This document shows, in pieces, positions 16,347 through 26,612 of a DNA stretch of 64,000 nt. Positions within the stretch are counted from its first letter, which is position 1. Every line of letters starts with the position of its first letter. The notes beneath the pieces were generated by a model. The model was not told the DNA's origin. It saw only the letters and a list, made by a program, of their open reading frames with translations, and ran no database searches. The position numbers and the translations under genes are program-made. This DNA comes from Lachnospiraceae bacterium (lineage in GTDB: Bacteria; Bacillota; Clostridia; Lachnospirales; Lachnospiraceae), in contig CAJTFL010000001.1 in assembly GCA_910575565.1 (NCBI GenBank), positions 454,630-518,629 of the forward strand, written 5' to 3'.

Positions 16347-17936
16347 TTATCCAACCCCTGGTCCATACTCTTCTGTCGTGGCAGCTTCCGCTGGCTTAGT
16401 ATGTTCTATGGCAGTGGTGGAATCCACACTCCCTGGACCTTCGTGAATCTGTTCTTCTGACAGCGTTGTTTCCGTCTCTGGGATAGGCGGAGGGGAAATC
16501 GTTTCCTGTTCATCTTCCTCTTCAGACGATTTTTCCGATGACTTGCCTGGCTGTTGGCTTTCAGACTCAGGCTCTGTAGTTTCTGCAGGAACTTCTGTGT
16601 TCAGATTTTCTTCCTTAAATTCAGCAGTGGTATTTTCGTTTCTTCCATCATCATTGCCATCCTGAGCCGGTTCAGGCTGAGGATTAACCGCTCCTCCTCC
16701 AGAAGGATTTTGTTGCGGGGAACCGGATAAATTTTGATCCGCGCCGGCTGATTTTCCTTCTTCATAGATTCCCGTCCGTTCACTGATTATTCCGCTGACT
16801 TTCTTTACCGATGCGGACGGCTGGTAATGTTCGTCATCAAATAAAAACTGATGCAGGAGGATTACATTTGACTCTAAGGTCATTGGAATTACACAATCAA
16901 GCTTGCCTACGTCTGCCGTAGTTTTTGCAAAGGGAAATCCCGCACTTTTTCCTAAATGGTAACGCTTTACATTTTTTGCCAACGGAATCACATCTTCTAT
17001 TCCAATGCTTGTAGAGATTTCCGGGATTACCGTTCCCACAATCGTTTTCAGCGTAGTCAAATCAGCCTGCTTGGCTTTTTCCAATGCCAGGGAAAGCACC
17101 TTCCTCTGGCGTTCAGTACGGTTAAAATCCGTATCCATAAGGCGAAGCCTGCTGTAAGCCACAGCCTGTACGCCGTCTAAGTGATTCAATCCGGCATTGG
17201 CTAAATGGGTAGAGTAAACTCCTGTGGATTCTACCGTTTCCGTAATAAAGGAATTAATGTATCGGAATTCACTGTCCGTAATTTCCAGATCAATGCCTCC
17301 CAATATATTTATCCCATCGGCCACTGCCTTCCAGTTAAATGTCGCATAATCGTCCACCTGAATATCCAGATTCCGCTTCAATGTGTCAACCGCCTGCTTA
17401 TGGCCGCCTTTAAAGTAAGCCTCATTGATTTTATGGAAATCGCCGTCATCATTAATCTGGACATAAGTATCCCGGTATACGGAAACCAAACGGATTTCCC
17501 CGGTTCTTTTATTAATGCTGGCAATCATCTGGACATCTGCCAATGCTCCTTTTTCCAGGTTATTGTCGCGGGCATCTACGCCAAAAACGGCGATATTCCA
17601 ATACCCGTCCCGATCCTTCAACCATCGCTTCCCATAGAAAAATCCCGCAAGCAACAGCATCGCCAAAAAGAAAACTTTAAGCTTATGCCCCTTTTTCCGC
17701 TTTCGCCGATGAGTTTTCCTGGCAGCCCCTCCTGAGGATCGGCTTTCCTGCTGCTCCTCCATCAGCACATAGCTTACCTGATGGGGCGGCTCCTTCTGCC
17801 CCCATCGGCTTGACGTGTGCGCCATTTGCCCTGGCTGGCGCTGCCGCCTCCGCCTGGATCGCATCCGATCCAATTCATCCAGATAATTTTCTTCATTCCC
17901 ATAGCCGTTTCCCTGCTCAATTCTGTTTTTAGACAT
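16347..17936 (-). CDS. LCP (LytR-CpsA-Psr) family wall-polymer transferase
   Basis: LCP proteins attach teichoic acids or capsule to peptidoglycan on the outer face of the membrane. The 529-residue protein has a basic cytoplasmic N terminus of about 85 residues (KTHRRKRKKGHK), one TM helix at about 86-101, and an LCP domain at about 110-345. Catalytic-site signatures are FGVDARD, VSVYRDTYV, YSRLR and DFNRTERQR. The last ~160 residues are a Glu/Pro/Ser/Thr-rich, low-complexity tail, unusually long for the family. GAGG lies 8 bases before the ATG. The NlpC/P60 protein just upstream on the same strand suggests a wall-assembly pair. Confidence 0.9.
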   Translation of the reverse strand: MSKNRIEQGNGYGNEENYLDELDRMRSRRRRQRQPGQMAHTSSRWGQKEPPHQVSYVLMEEQQESRSSGGAARKTHRRKRKKGHKLKVFFLAMLLLAGFFYGKRWLKDRDGYWNIAVFGVDARDNNLEKGALADVQMIASINKRTGEIRLVSVYRDTYVQINDDGDFHKINEAYFKGGHKQAVDTLKRNLDIQVDDYATFNWKAVADGINILGGIDLEITDSEFRYINSFITETVESTGVYSTHLANAGLNHLDGVQAVAYSRLRLMDTDFNRTERQRKVLSLALEKAKQADLTTLKTIVGTVIPEISTSIGIEDVIPLAKNVKRYHLGKSAGFPFAKTTADVGKLDCVIPMTLESNVILLHQFLFDDEHYQPSASVKKVSGIISERTGIYEEGKSAGADQNLSGSPQQNPSGGGAVNPQPEPAQDGNDDGRNENTTAEFKEENLNTEVPAETTEPESESQQPGKSSEKSSEEEDEQETISPPPIPETETTLSEEQIHEGPGSVDSTTAIEHTKPAEAATTEEYGPGVG

Positions 17937-17976
17937 CTTATCAACCTCGTTTTATCCACTTTGGCAGACATTTTCC

Positions 17977-19932
17977 TTATTCTACCAATTTTCGATAATA
18001 TGGCCACGGAGCATCCATCGTAGTTACCGTCACATTATTAATGGATCCGCTGGACTCATGGATAACATTCATTTGCCCGTTGGCTGCCCAGCTTAAAAAC
18101 ATCACCACATGGGCATCCTCGCCAGTATGGACAACGATATCCCCTGGCTTCAATTCGCTGCGCCTGATTTCTTTTCCGCAATGAATCAACCCGCTAGTGC
18201 TTATGGCATTTAGCTTTTTCCCGGCAGCAGACCAATATACCCAATGGATCCAGCCGGAACAGTCCAGCCCCTTTAACACCCTGCCCTTCGTGTCCGCCGG
18301 TACAAAGGAACCGAAGTCATTGCCTTCATACCCGGCACAGGAAGCTTTCCCGCCCCAATAGTAAGGCACTTTTCCTATGGACGAAAGGGCAAAGGAAATA
18401 ATGTTTTTCCGGGTTTGGGACAGATTCCCCGGCAGCTTATCCATATATTCTTTAATTTGCTGCTGGGACAAAGACGTTCCAAAAGAAATCTCCGATAAGT
18501 CAATGCCGTAATCCTTAAACCAATCCTGGCGGTAAATCGTATCCACATAAGAACGTTTCTCTTCTGTCCATCCCTCCCAAATGCTTTGCGGCGCATCCGT
18601 TCCCTGATTTCCCTGCTTGTCTTTAGCGTATAAATTGTTTTTGCCCTCCAGCCCTAAAAGCCTGACCCGAATGTACAAATCAATATGGCCTGGACAATCG
18701 CCTGGCATCAAGGCAGATTCGCGGTCAGCGGAAAGAGCCTCCAGGGCTGACTGAACCGCTTCCCCTATCCCTAACGCTTCTTCAGTTTCTCCAAAGCTTC
18801 CCGTTATTTCTTCCGTTCCATTAGCTCCTGTTTCTTTGGCATCTGGAAGCGGTACAGGGATATCGCTTGCGGAGGCCGGGCCTGTCGGTTCTCCTTGGCG
18901 GTCTGTCCCTATTTCCCCTTGGCCAGTTGTTTCCCGGGGTTTCTGGACTTCCTTGGCTTCCCCTGCCGCTGTCCCATCCTCTTCTTTATCTTCCTCATCT
19001 ATGCAGCCGTCGCAATAATACCGTTCTCCCATGCCTACCGAATAGCTGTGAGAAGCCTTCCACAGCTGCTTTGCATAATCTTCAAAGGCTTTTACATCTG
19101 CAGGATCATCATAATACGTATATACGCTTGCCATGGATAAAATTTCCCGGGCATTGGAAAAGCCGGAAGCCTTTTTCCCATTGCCATCCACAAATGAAAC
19201 GTGGATCTGTTTCCAGTCATTAATCTTCCAGGTATCCGGCTTCTTGGGATCATGGGAATCATCCTTTGGATTATACGCCCCCATAACGGCATCCGCCCCT
19301 TTTCCTAATTGAGCCGCCATCCTTGCCGGTTTTGTTCCTGCTAATTCATAAAGTTCAGCCAGCCATTTTGCGTCTAAAGCTGACAGTTCCTGGAAAACCA
19401 GCCCGGCACAACTGTTTAAAGCATCTTCTGTATCCGCATCTTCCGGATAAAGATAAGCCAAGTTCAATCGATCCGGAGCAGGGTTATCTGCTGCTTTTTC
19501 GCCGGATGCGGCGTCGCTTGCGGATTCTTCCAAACTTTTCCAGCCAGATGTTTCGGATGCCTTATGGGATAATTCTGGTTCAGCAGTTGGAAAATCACCT
19601 TCAACTACCCACATATCCGAGAATTCACCGGATTCCTTTGGTTCAGCTCCTTCATGCCATGCCGCCCAGGTTCCGTAATGCCGGCTCATTTCCCCCAGCC
19701 CACTTCCCAGTAAAATAAATGCCAATGCCGTGAAAAACGGCAATTTTCTCCGGCGGCTTTGGATGTTTTGGATGTTCAAGCACACTTTAGCATACTCCCC
19801 CGCCTTTTTCTTAAAACGATTTTCCTTCAATGATGTCTTCACGCTTTCGTCTAAACTCGGCATCGCCTTAAAATTTCCAAGTAAGATGCCTATCGTAGAT
19901 AGATTAAACTGCCTGTGGCATAATCTATGCAT
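17977..19932 (-). CDS. Membrane-anchored NlpC/P60 peptidoglycan hydrolase
   Basis: The 651-residue protein has a TM or signal-anchor segment near residues 63-80 (FFTALAFILLGSGLG). A long charged linker follows, then a region of unknown fold, and a C-terminal NlpC/P60 domain from about residue 505. The catalytic Cys is in GLDCSGW (Cys558), His in DAHVVM (His608) and a third His in HESS (625). Such enzymes cut D-Glu-diaminopimelate bonds in peptidoglycan stems. The start is uncertain: no clear ribosome site precedes ATG 19932, and ATG 19863 (MPSLDES) is an alternative. The LCP gene lies 40 bases downstream. Confidence 0.85.
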   Translation of the reverse strand: MHRLCHRQFNLSTIGILLGNFKAMPSLDESVKTSLKENRFKKKAGEYAKVCLNIQNIQSRRRKLPFFTALAFILLGSGLGEMSRHYGTWAAWHEGAEPKESGEFSDMWVVEGDFPTAEPELSHKASETSGWKSLEESASDAASGEKAADNPAPDRLNLAYLYPEDADTEDALNSCAGLVFQELSALDAKWLAELYELAGTKPARMAAQLGKGADAVMGAYNPKDDSHDPKKPDTWKINDWKQIHVSFVDGNGKKASGFSNAREILSMASVYTYYDDPADVKAFEDYAKQLWKASHSYSVGMGERYYCDGCIDEEDKEEDGTAAGEAKEVQKPRETTGQGEIGTDRQGEPTGPASASDIPVPLPDAKETGANGTEEITGSFGETEEALGIGEAVQSALEALSADRESALMPGDCPGHIDLYIRVRLLGLEGKNNLYAKDKQGNQGTDAPQSIWEGWTEEKRSYVDTIYRQDWFKDYGIDLSEISFGTSLSQQQIKEYMDKLPGNLSQTRKNIISFALSSIGKVPYYWGGKASCAGYEGNDFGSFVPADTKGRVLKGLDCSGWIHWVYWSAAGKKLNAISTSGLIHCGKEIRRSELKPGDIVVHTGEDAHVVMFLSWAANGQMNVIHESSGSINNVTVTTMDAPWPYYRKLVE

Positions 19933-19950
19933 TATTTATGTTATAACAGG

Positions 19951-21396
19951 CTAAAACCCTTTTTTCCAGGTTCCCGGCGCAAACAGCAAAAGCATAGGAA
20001 AGATTTCCAGCCGCCCAGCCAACATATCAAACATAAAAATATATTTGGAAAAGGCAGAGAATTCACTCCAATTGCAGGTAGGCCCCACTTTTGCAAGTCC
20101 GGGGCCGATATTGTTGAACGTAGCGGCTACAGCCGTTACATTCGTGGTGAAGTCAAACTGGTCTAAGCTGATCAGCAGCAGGGAAACGAGAAAAATCAAT
20201 GCATACGCAAGAAAATACCCATTTGCTGAACGGATTACATTATGTTCCAGCTTCTTCCCTTCTAAGCGGAGGATCTTAATGCTTTGTGGGTGAACCAAGC
20301 TTTCCAATTCCTTTTTCACCTGCTTTACTGCAATCAGGATCCGGGATACCTTCATCCCTCCCCCGGTACTGCCGGCACAGGCGCCGCAGAACATTAAGCA
20401 TACCAGGATGGTTCTGGAAAATTCCGGCCATCGGTCAAAATCCGTGGTAGCATACCCAGTAGTGGTAATGATTGTCCCCACTTGAAAGGCAGCGTGGTGG
20501 AAAGCTTCCATTACGCTTGGGAACAAATGCCGGATATTAAAGCCGATAGCCAGGATGGAAACGGCGATAATCCCAAGATATGCCCTTGCCTCCTCGCAGC
20601 ACAAAGCATCCTTTGGCTTGCGTATCCAGAACAGGTAGTAAACATTGAAGTTGACTCCGAATAAAATCATAAATACGGTGATGATTGACTGCTGTAGGTA
20701 GGTATAGGAGGCAATGCTGTCGTTTAAAATGCCAAACCCGCCGGTTCCGGCCGTCCCAAAGCTAAGGCAAAGGGTATCAAACAAGGGCATCCCGCTGATA
20801 AGCAGCAGCAGGATCTGTACCACCGTAATGCCAAAGTAGAGCAGATACAGAATCTTTGCCGTCTGACGCACCTTCGGAACCAGCTTTCCTACAGAAGGGC
20901 CAGGGCTTTCCGCCCTCATAATGTGCATATTGTAACCACCTCCGACTAAAGGAAGGACAGCCAGCATAAACACAATAACTCCCATGCCCCCTACCCAGTG
21001 GGTAAAGCTTCGCCAAAAAAGCATACAGCGGCTCAAGGCTTCCACATTTGGCAGTATGCTGGAGCCGGTGGTGGTAAATCCGGAAATCACCTCGAATAAG
21101 GCATCCTCAAAAACAGGGATTTCCCCGCTTAAATAAAAAGGCAGGGCTCCAAATATACTAAGCACAATCCAGCTGAGCGCAACGCTGACAAACCCTTCTT
21201 TTGCGTAAAAAACTGTATTCTTTGGCTTGCGGAAAGTAATCAAAATTCCTAAAATCCCGCAAATAGCCAAGGTAATCAGAAAATATGTACCGCTGCGTTC
21301 CTGGTAAATCAGTGCCGTAATGCAGGGAAGGAGCATCAGCACCGCTTCGATATTTAAAATCCATCCCAGAAAATAAATAATAATCGCTATATTCAT
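19951..21396 (-). CDS. trkH: Potassium uptake channel subunit TrkH
   Basis: TrkH/KtrB-type membrane protein of 481 residues with about 10-12 hydrophobic segments. The four selectivity-filter loops can be read: SGFTTTGSS, SFGTAGTGGFG, TTTGYATTD and FNNIGPGL. It forms the K+ (or Na+) conducting part of the Trk system and works with the TrkA regulator encoded directly upstream, 45 bases away on the same strand. Length and filter glycines are normal. Confidence 0.95.
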   Translation of the reverse strand: MNIAIIIYFLGWILNIEAVLMLLPCITALIYQERSGTYFLITLAICGILGILITFRKPKNTVFYAKEGFVSVALSWIVLSIFGALPFYLSGEIPVFEDALFEVISGFTTTGSSILPNVEALSRCMLFWRSFTHWVGGMGVIVFMLAVLPLVGGGYNMHIMRAESPGPSVGKLVPKVRQTAKILYLLYFGITVVQILLLLISGMPLFDTLCLSFGTAGTGGFGILNDSIASYTYLQQSIITVFMILFGVNFNVYYLFWIRKPKDALCCEEARAYLGIIAVSILAIGFNIRHLFPSVMEAFHHAAFQVGTIITTTGYATTDFDRWPEFSRTILVCLMFCGACAGSTGGGMKVSRILIAVKQVKKELESLVHPQSIKILRLEGKKLEHNVIRSANGYFLAYALIFLVSLLLISLDQFDFTTNVTAVAATFNNIGPGLAKVGPTCNWSEFSAFSKYIFMFDMLAGRLEIFPMLLLFAPGTWKKGF

Positions 21397-21441
21397 AAGG
21401 ATTTTGCCGCCTTTGTTGTAGTTTTTCCACTGACTGAACCG

Positions 21442-22797
21442 TTATGCTAAGATGTCTTTCAAATCCTGCAATCCTTTGTTGGTGGTTACGATAATTACCG
21501 TATCGCCTACCTCCATGGTATCCTTGCCCCTTGGGGTAATGATTCGGCCACACCGGTTAATGCAGGCAACCAAAAGGTTTTTCTTTAACGTAAGCTTCTC
21601 CAACGGTATCCCAACCATGGGGGCATCCTGCCCTACCCTAAACTCCAGAGCCTCTGCCTGGTCATCTGCTATCCGGTAAAGGGTTTCCACATTGCTTCCC
21701 AGGGAATTTTGCATGGCCCGCACATACTGCAGGATTAGGTCTGCCGTCAAAAGCTTTGGGTTAATCACGCTCCCTAAATTCAGGGAATTCACCACATCCT
21801 CAAAAGATGTCCGGTTAACCTTTGTAATTAGCTTTGCCCCAGAACAGCTTGCAGCATAAAGGGAAAGCATAATATTTTCCTCATCAAATCCGGTCAGGGA
21901 GGCAAAAGCTTCCGCCCGTTCCATGCCTTCCTCCTCCAAAAGCTGCTGATCTGAGCCGTCACCGTGGATCACCATAGCATGGGGCAGCAGTTCACTTAGC
22001 TCATTGCAGCGCTCCAGGTTCTGTTCGATGATTTTCATTTTAATCTTAGAATCCGTCAGGATTTTTGCCAAGTAATACGTTAATTTTCCTCCGCCGACGA
22101 TAATCACGGATTTAACGCTGTTATTGACAACCCCTACCTTTTGGAAAAATTCCATGGAATCCCTCGGAGAAGCGATAAAGGAAATTTTATCACCTGCCTG
22201 GAGCTTAAACGTACCGCCAGGAATCACTACATTTTTCCCTCGCTCAACCACACAAATCAGCACATTGCATTTTAACTTAGTGCCCACTTCCATCACCTTT
22301 AAGCCATCCAGCTTCGAGCGATCCGGGACGATGAATTTCAGCAATTCAATCCTGCCCCGGGCAAAGGTATCGATCTTGATTGCTGATGGAAAGCGGAGCA
22401 GCCTGGAAATTTCCATTGCCGCAGCCAGCTCCGGATTAATCGCCAGGGAAAGGTTAAGCTCCTCCTGGATATATTTAATCTCGTTTGAATACTCCGGGTT
22501 CCGAATCCGGGCAACCGTGTGGCAATTGCCGGCCTTTTTGGCAATCAGGCAGCAAAGCATATTCAGCTCATCGGAATTCGTGGTGGCAATCATCAGATCC
22601 GCATCCGAAATCCCAGCTTCTATCTGCACCTGGTAAACCGCCCCGTTGCCGGTTACGCCCATCACGTCAATGCTGTCCGTCACCGAGCGGAGCGCGGCAG
22701 AATCACTGTCAATTAAGGTAATGTCATGGTTTTCGCGGTTCAGCTTCTCCGCCAAGGTAACGCCCACCTTTCCGCAGCCAACAATAATAATTTTCAT
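21442..22797 (-). CDS. trkA: Trk potassium transporter regulatory subunit TrkA
   Basis: The 451-residue protein has two RCK repeats, each with a Rossmann NAD(H)/ATP-binding half and a TrkA-C half. The nucleotide motifs are IIIVGCGKVG at the N terminus and VIIVGGGKL near residue 233. It gates TrkH from the cytoplasmic face. AAAGGAG lies 9 bases before the ATG at 22797. It is the first gene of the trkA-trkH pair, downstream of the RNase G gene. Confidence 0.96.
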   Translation of the reverse strand: MKIIIVGCGKVGVTLAEKLNRENHDITLIDSDSAALRSVTDSIDVMGVTGNGAVYQVQIEAGISDADLMIATTNSDELNMLCCLIAKKAGNCHTVARIRNPEYSNEIKYIQEELNLSLAINPELAAAMEISRLLRFPSAIKIDTFARGRIELLKFIVPDRSKLDGLKVMEVGTKLKCNVLICVVERGKNVVIPGGTFKLQAGDKISFIASPRDSMEFFQKVGVVNNSVKSVIIVGGGKLTYYLAKILTDSKIKMKIIEQNLERCNELSELLPHAMVIHGDGSDQQLLEEEGMERAEAFASLTGFDEENIMLSLYAASCSGAKLITKVNRTSFEDVVNSLNLGSVINPKLLTADLILQYVRAMQNSLGSNVETLYRIADDQAEALEFRVGQDAPMVGIPLEKLTLKKNLLVACINRCGRIITPRGKDTMEVGDTVIIVTTNKGLQDLKDILA

Positions 22798-22848
22798 ACC
22801 AAGTTCTCCTTTGCATCTGCCTAAAGGCGTAAAACCATGCCTTAAGCA

Positions 22849-24057
22849 TTATTTCTTTGGATAGCTCTCAGGCTGTAGATTTTCCACCTGCTCATGCAGC
22901 GGGCGGTGTATTTTTTTCCGCGTCATCTCCACCAAATTCATCCTGGTATAATCTACCACCACGGTTTTTACCGGATCCATGGAAACAACGGCCATTAAAT
23001 GCTCCAAAAGAAGCCTGCGATCCTCTTCCGCCGCCATATCGATAAAATCAACGATAATCATCCCGGATAAATTACGCAGGCGCAGCTGCCGCCCAATCTC
23101 CTCGGCCGCCTCCAGGTTAATCTTCAAGATCGTTTCCTGCATAGTTTTTTTCCCGGAATATTTTCCGGTATTCACATCAATCACCACCAGGGCTTCCGTA
23201 GGTTCTATCACCAGATAGCCTCCTGACTTTAGCCAAACCCGTTTTTCTAAAGCGCGGCAAATCACCTGCTCCAGCTGGTAAAGCTTGCCTAATGAAAGGA
23301 GGGGATCTTGGTAAAAGCGGAGCTTCTCCAAATCTTCCGGCTGTTCCTGGGTTAAAAAACCACGGATTTCCTCAAAAAGCTGGGGATCATCTGTGATAAT
23401 CTCCCCCAGCTGCTCTGCGTAGGCATTGCGGATATTGGCTAGAAAAGAGGAAGGCGCCTGGTACAGGCGGCTGTGACAGCTGCGGTAAGGAGCGATTTCC
23501 AAAAGTTTACAAAAAAGCTCCCTCAGCCCACGGATTTCGGCCGCCAGTTCATCTGCCGAGGCCCCTTTCCCATTAGTTCTAATGATCAGGCCAAACTCCT
23601 CTCCCACTTCTCTTTGGAGGATAGGCTTTAGCTCTTCCTTCCACTTGCGATCCGTAATTTTATTAGAGAATCCTATCCCCTGCGCGCCGATGGTAAGCAC
23701 CGTCAGTTTCCCGGTGAGCGCCAGCTTCCCGGTAAGTACCGGCGCTTTTGTCTTCACCGCTTCTTTGGAAACCTGGACAATGATCTGATCCCCGGGATGC
23801 AGCTTCGTGCCGCAGGTTCCGTTCCCATACCAGTGCCTATGGTTTTCACTTAAATTGTAATAACCTACAATCCCATCCCCGATATCCACAAATGCCGCAT
23901 TGATGTTTTTTACAATATTTTGTACCCTGCCAATATAAATGCTGTTCAGCATACTTTTCTCCTGGGACGCTTCCAGGCTGATCTGTAAAATCTTCCCTTC
24001 TCTGGCTAAAGCCGTGCGAACCACATGGTTTTGGCAGGTAATAATTAACTTATCCAT
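22849..24057 (-). CDS. rng: Ribonuclease G/E family protein
   Basis: The 402-residue protein is a RNase G-type endonuclease for rRNA or mRNA maturation. It has the S1-like RNA-binding part (SIYIGRVQNIVKNINAAFVD) and the magnesium-site Asp residues in VVIDVNTGKYSG and MIIVDFIDM. It ends soon after the catalytic region (KKIHRPL), without the RNase E scaffold tail. ATG 24057 is chosen because GGGGGAG lies 4 bases upstream and the family match begins MDKLIITC; the frame is open to 24174. It overlaps the DUF2344 gene by 8 bases. RNase G next to TIGR03960 and DUF2344 is a common clostridial order. Confidence 0.93.
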   Translation of the reverse strand: MDKLIITCQNHVVRTALAREGKILQISLEASQEKSMLNSIYIGRVQNIVKNINAAFVDIGDGIVGYYNLSENHRHWYGNGTCGTKLHPGDQIIVQVSKEAVKTKAPVLTGKLALTGKLTVLTIGAQGIGFSNKITDRKWKEELKPILQREVGEEFGLIIRTNGKGASADELAAEIRGLRELFCKLLEIAPYRSCHSRLYQAPSSFLANIRNAYAEQLGEIITDDPQLFEEIRGFLTQEQPEDLEKLRFYQDPLLSLGKLYQLEQVICRALEKRVWLKSGGYLVIEPTEALVVIDVNTGKYSGKKTMQETILKINLEAAEEIGRQLRLRNLSGMIIVDFIDMAAEEDRRLLLEHLMAVVSMDPVKTVVVDYTRMNLVEMTRKKIHRPLHEQVENLQPESYPKK

Positions 24058-24757
24058 CTTTCTCCCCCAAGGCCTCCAGGGGAATAAACGCCCCCTCTTT
24101 GGATTGGGCGTAAACTTCATCCCTCTGGATAAGGAACGCAAAGGGAGAAAATTCATTTCCCATCTGCCGGGCAAAAGTTGCCAAAACCAGCTCCGGCTTG
24201 ATATTTTCTGCGCTTCCCGTGGAAATCATCATTTGGACTGTGCCGTCCTTTGCATAAAGCTCATAGATCAAAGGCTTTAAATCCAGCTCTTTTTCCCCTT
24301 TTTTGGTTTTTTTCGTGATAAAAACAGCATCCTGGCGGTAAAACGCTTCCAATCCTTTCATCCAACGGACTGCCCCGCCTGGCCCATCCGGCTCATAGCC
24401 TGGCCGGAAGGAAACCGTATACCGGGCGGCGGAAACGATAGACATGGCGTTTCCGGCAGAGTCAGGGAGACGGAGGCAGCTCTCTATCCGGAAGCCCTCC
24501 GCCATTACCTGATTTAAGCGCTCTTTCATGGAAGATACATTTTCCCCCTCTTCCACCTGGATATCGAAATATTCCCCTATGCTGGTAATCCCCACCCTTA
24601 ATGGGGCGGCAAAGGACATAATCTGATGAGGGCTGAACCCGCCGCTGTAGCATATGGCAATGTCTGCCCGCCGCATGGCTTTCTGGAAATAGCGCATCAC
24701 ATCCAAATGGCCAATAAATTTCCCATTCCCCTGTTTCGCAAACTTAATCCTTACTTT
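24050..24757 (-). CDS. DUF2344 (TIGR03936) radical-SAM-associated protein
   Basis: The 235-residue protein matches the family that is found fused to, or just after, TIGR03960 radical SAM proteins (RIKFAKQGNGKFIGHLDVMR, ICYSGGFSPHQIMSF, LRVGITSIGEYFD). Its biochemical role is not known to me; a tRNA or ribosome-related modification role has been suggested by synteny only. ATG 24757 has GGGAGG 8 bases upstream and replaces the longer frame start at 24802. It overlaps its upstream partner by 14 bases, so the two are coupled. Confidence 0.9.
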   Translation of the reverse strand, partial: KVRIKFAKQGNGKFIGHLDVMRYFQKAMRRADIAICYSGGFSPHQIMSFAAPLRVGITSIGEYFDIQVEEGENVSSMKERLNQVMAEGFRIESCLRLPDSAGNAMSIVSAARYTVSFRPGYEPDGPGGAVRWMKGLEAFYRQDAVFITKKTKKGEKELDLKPLIYELYAKDGTVQMMISTGSAENIKPELVLATFARQMGNEFSPFAFLIQRDEVYAQSKEGAFIPLEALGEKDG

Positions 24758-26612
24758 CATGGCAGACGCCTCCCTTGAATTTTGCAGCCCCGCAGCCGCC
24801 ACACCGCATCCGGCAGTTCGGAGTCACTTTCCCTTCCATGGCCCGCAGCCATTCCTGCTTTAAGAATTCCTTGGACACCCCGGCATCGATAAAGTCCCAG
24901 GGGAAGATTTCATCAAGTCCTCGCTCCCTAACCGTATAAAAATCCATGGAAACTCCACAGGCCTTAAAGGCATCCAGCCAAATATCATTATTAAAATATT
25001 CCGACCATGAATCAAACATTGCCCCATTTTTGTAGGCTTCCTCGATTACCCTGCCGACTTTCCGGTCGCCCCTTGCCAAGATCCCTTCCAGGACGGTCAG
25101 TTCTGCCTCATGCCAATTATATTTTAAGCTTTTCCGGTTCTTCATTTCCCGGAATTTCTGGCGGACAATATTTGCCCGCTCGATAAACTCTTCCTTGGTG
25201 CACATCCTGGCCCATTGGAATGGGGTGAACGGCTTAGGGACAAAAAAGGAAGAGCTTGCCACCACCTGGACTTTTCCGTGGCGCTGTTCCTTCGGAATCT
25301 CATCGTAATATGTTTCCGCAATCTTTTCCGAAAGAAGGGCGATCCCTTCCATATCTTCCCTGGTTTCCGTGGGAAGGCCTAACATAAAATACAGTTTTAC
25401 CCGGTTCCATCCCCCGCGGAAAGCCTGGGCAGCCCCGGAAAGAATATCTTCCTCTGTCAGGCCTTTATTAATCACATCCCGCAGCCTTTGGGAACCGGCC
25501 TCCGGGGCAAAGGTAAGGCTGCTTTTCTTCACATCCTGGACTTTTTTCATCACATCCAGGGAAAACGCGTCAATCCGCAGGGAAGGAAGGGAAATATTGA
25601 TCCCTTTTCCGTTAAACTCATCAATCAAAAAACGGATTAATCCTTCCAGCTGGCGGTAATCGCTGGAGCTTAAAGAGCTTAAGGAAATTTCCTCATGCCC
25701 GGTGGAGGTTAACAGCTTTACGGCACTTCTCTTTAAGCTGTCCAGATCTTTTTCACGCATAGGCCGGTAAATGGTTCCAGCCTGGCAGAACCGGCATCCC
25801 CGGATGCACCCCCGCATGATTTCTAAGACCACCCGATCCTGGGTAACTTTAATATAGGGAACCAAAGGCTTATCAATATAGTCCACCTGGTTAAAATCCA
25901 TTACCAGTTCCTTCGTGATCCGCTCTTTCGCGTTAGGGTTATTGGGGGCAAACCGCTTAATCGTTCCGTCCGGATGATAATCCACATCGTAAAATGAAGG
26001 GACATAGATCCCAGGGATCTTGGCTGCCTGCTCAAGGAAACGCTTCCGGCTGCCGCCGGATTTTTTAATTTCCTTGTAACAATCCATCAGCCGATCATAA
26101 ACCGTCTCCCCTTCCCCAATATAAAACAGATCGAAGAATTCCGCCAAAGGCTCAGGATTATAAGCACATGGCCCGCCGCCAATGACGATGGGCATATCCT
26201 CCCCCCGATCCTTTGCATGGAGAGGAATCTGGGATAAGTCTAAAATCTGCAGTACATTCGTATAGCACATCTCGTACTGGAGGGTAATGCCCAAAAAGTC
26301 AAAATCCTTTACTGGATCCTGGGATTCCAAGGCAAACAGCGGGATTTTCTCCCTGCGCATAATTTGATCCAGATCACTCCAGGGAGAATACACCCGCTCG
26401 CAGTAGGTGTCCTCCCTGCGGTTAAACATATCGTAAAGAATCTGGATGCCTAAATGGGACATTCCAATGTCGTACACGTCCGGGAAACACATGGCGAAGC
26501 GGATGGCCACATTCTTAGGGTCCTTGACGCACATATTTACCTCGCCGCCGATGTAGCGGGCGGGCTGTTGGATACTTAGTAAAATTTCATCAGGTAAGGC
26601 TAGTTTTCTCAT
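24744..26612 (-). CDS. TIGR03960-type B12-binding radical SAM protein
   Basis: The 622-residue protein has an N-terminal B12-binding-like domain (AMCFPDVYDIGMSHLG, GGGPCAYNPEP) and a radical SAM domain. The 4Fe-4S cluster motif CIRGCRFC lies near residue 276, followed by a SAM-binding barrel (ISLSSLSSSDY, LTFAPEAGSQRLR). A C-terminal Cys cluster CRMRCGGCG lies before the end. It is paired with DUF2344. The substrate is not known. The start ATG 26612 has AAGGA 6-7 bases upstream and begins the minus-strand operon that runs down to trkH. Confidence 0.92.
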   Translation of the reverse strand: MRKLALPDEILLSIQQPARYIGGEVNMCVKDPKNVAIRFAMCFPDVYDIGMSHLGIQILYDMFNRREDTYCERVYSPWSDLDQIMRREKIPLFALESQDPVKDFDFLGITLQYEMCYTNVLQILDLSQIPLHAKDRGEDMPIVIGGGPCAYNPEPLAEFFDLFYIGEGETVYDRLMDCYKEIKKSGGSRKRFLEQAAKIPGIYVPSFYDVDYHPDGTIKRFAPNNPNAKERITKELVMDFNQVDYIDKPLVPYIKVTQDRVVLEIMRGCIRGCRFCQAGTIYRPMREKDLDSLKRSAVKLLTSTGHEEISLSSLSSSDYRQLEGLIRFLIDEFNGKGINISLPSLRIDAFSLDVMKKVQDVKKSSLTFAPEAGSQRLRDVINKGLTEEDILSGAAQAFRGGWNRVKLYFMLGLPTETREDMEGIALLSEKIAETYYDEIPKEQRHGKVQVVASSSFFVPKPFTPFQWARMCTKEEFIERANIVRQKFREMKNRKSLKYNWHEAELTVLEGILARGDRKVGRVIEEAYKNGAMFDSWSEYFNNDIWLDAFKACGVSMDFYTVRERGLDEIFPWDFIDAGVSKEFLKQEWLRAMEGKVTPNCRMRCGGCGAAKFKGGVCHESKD

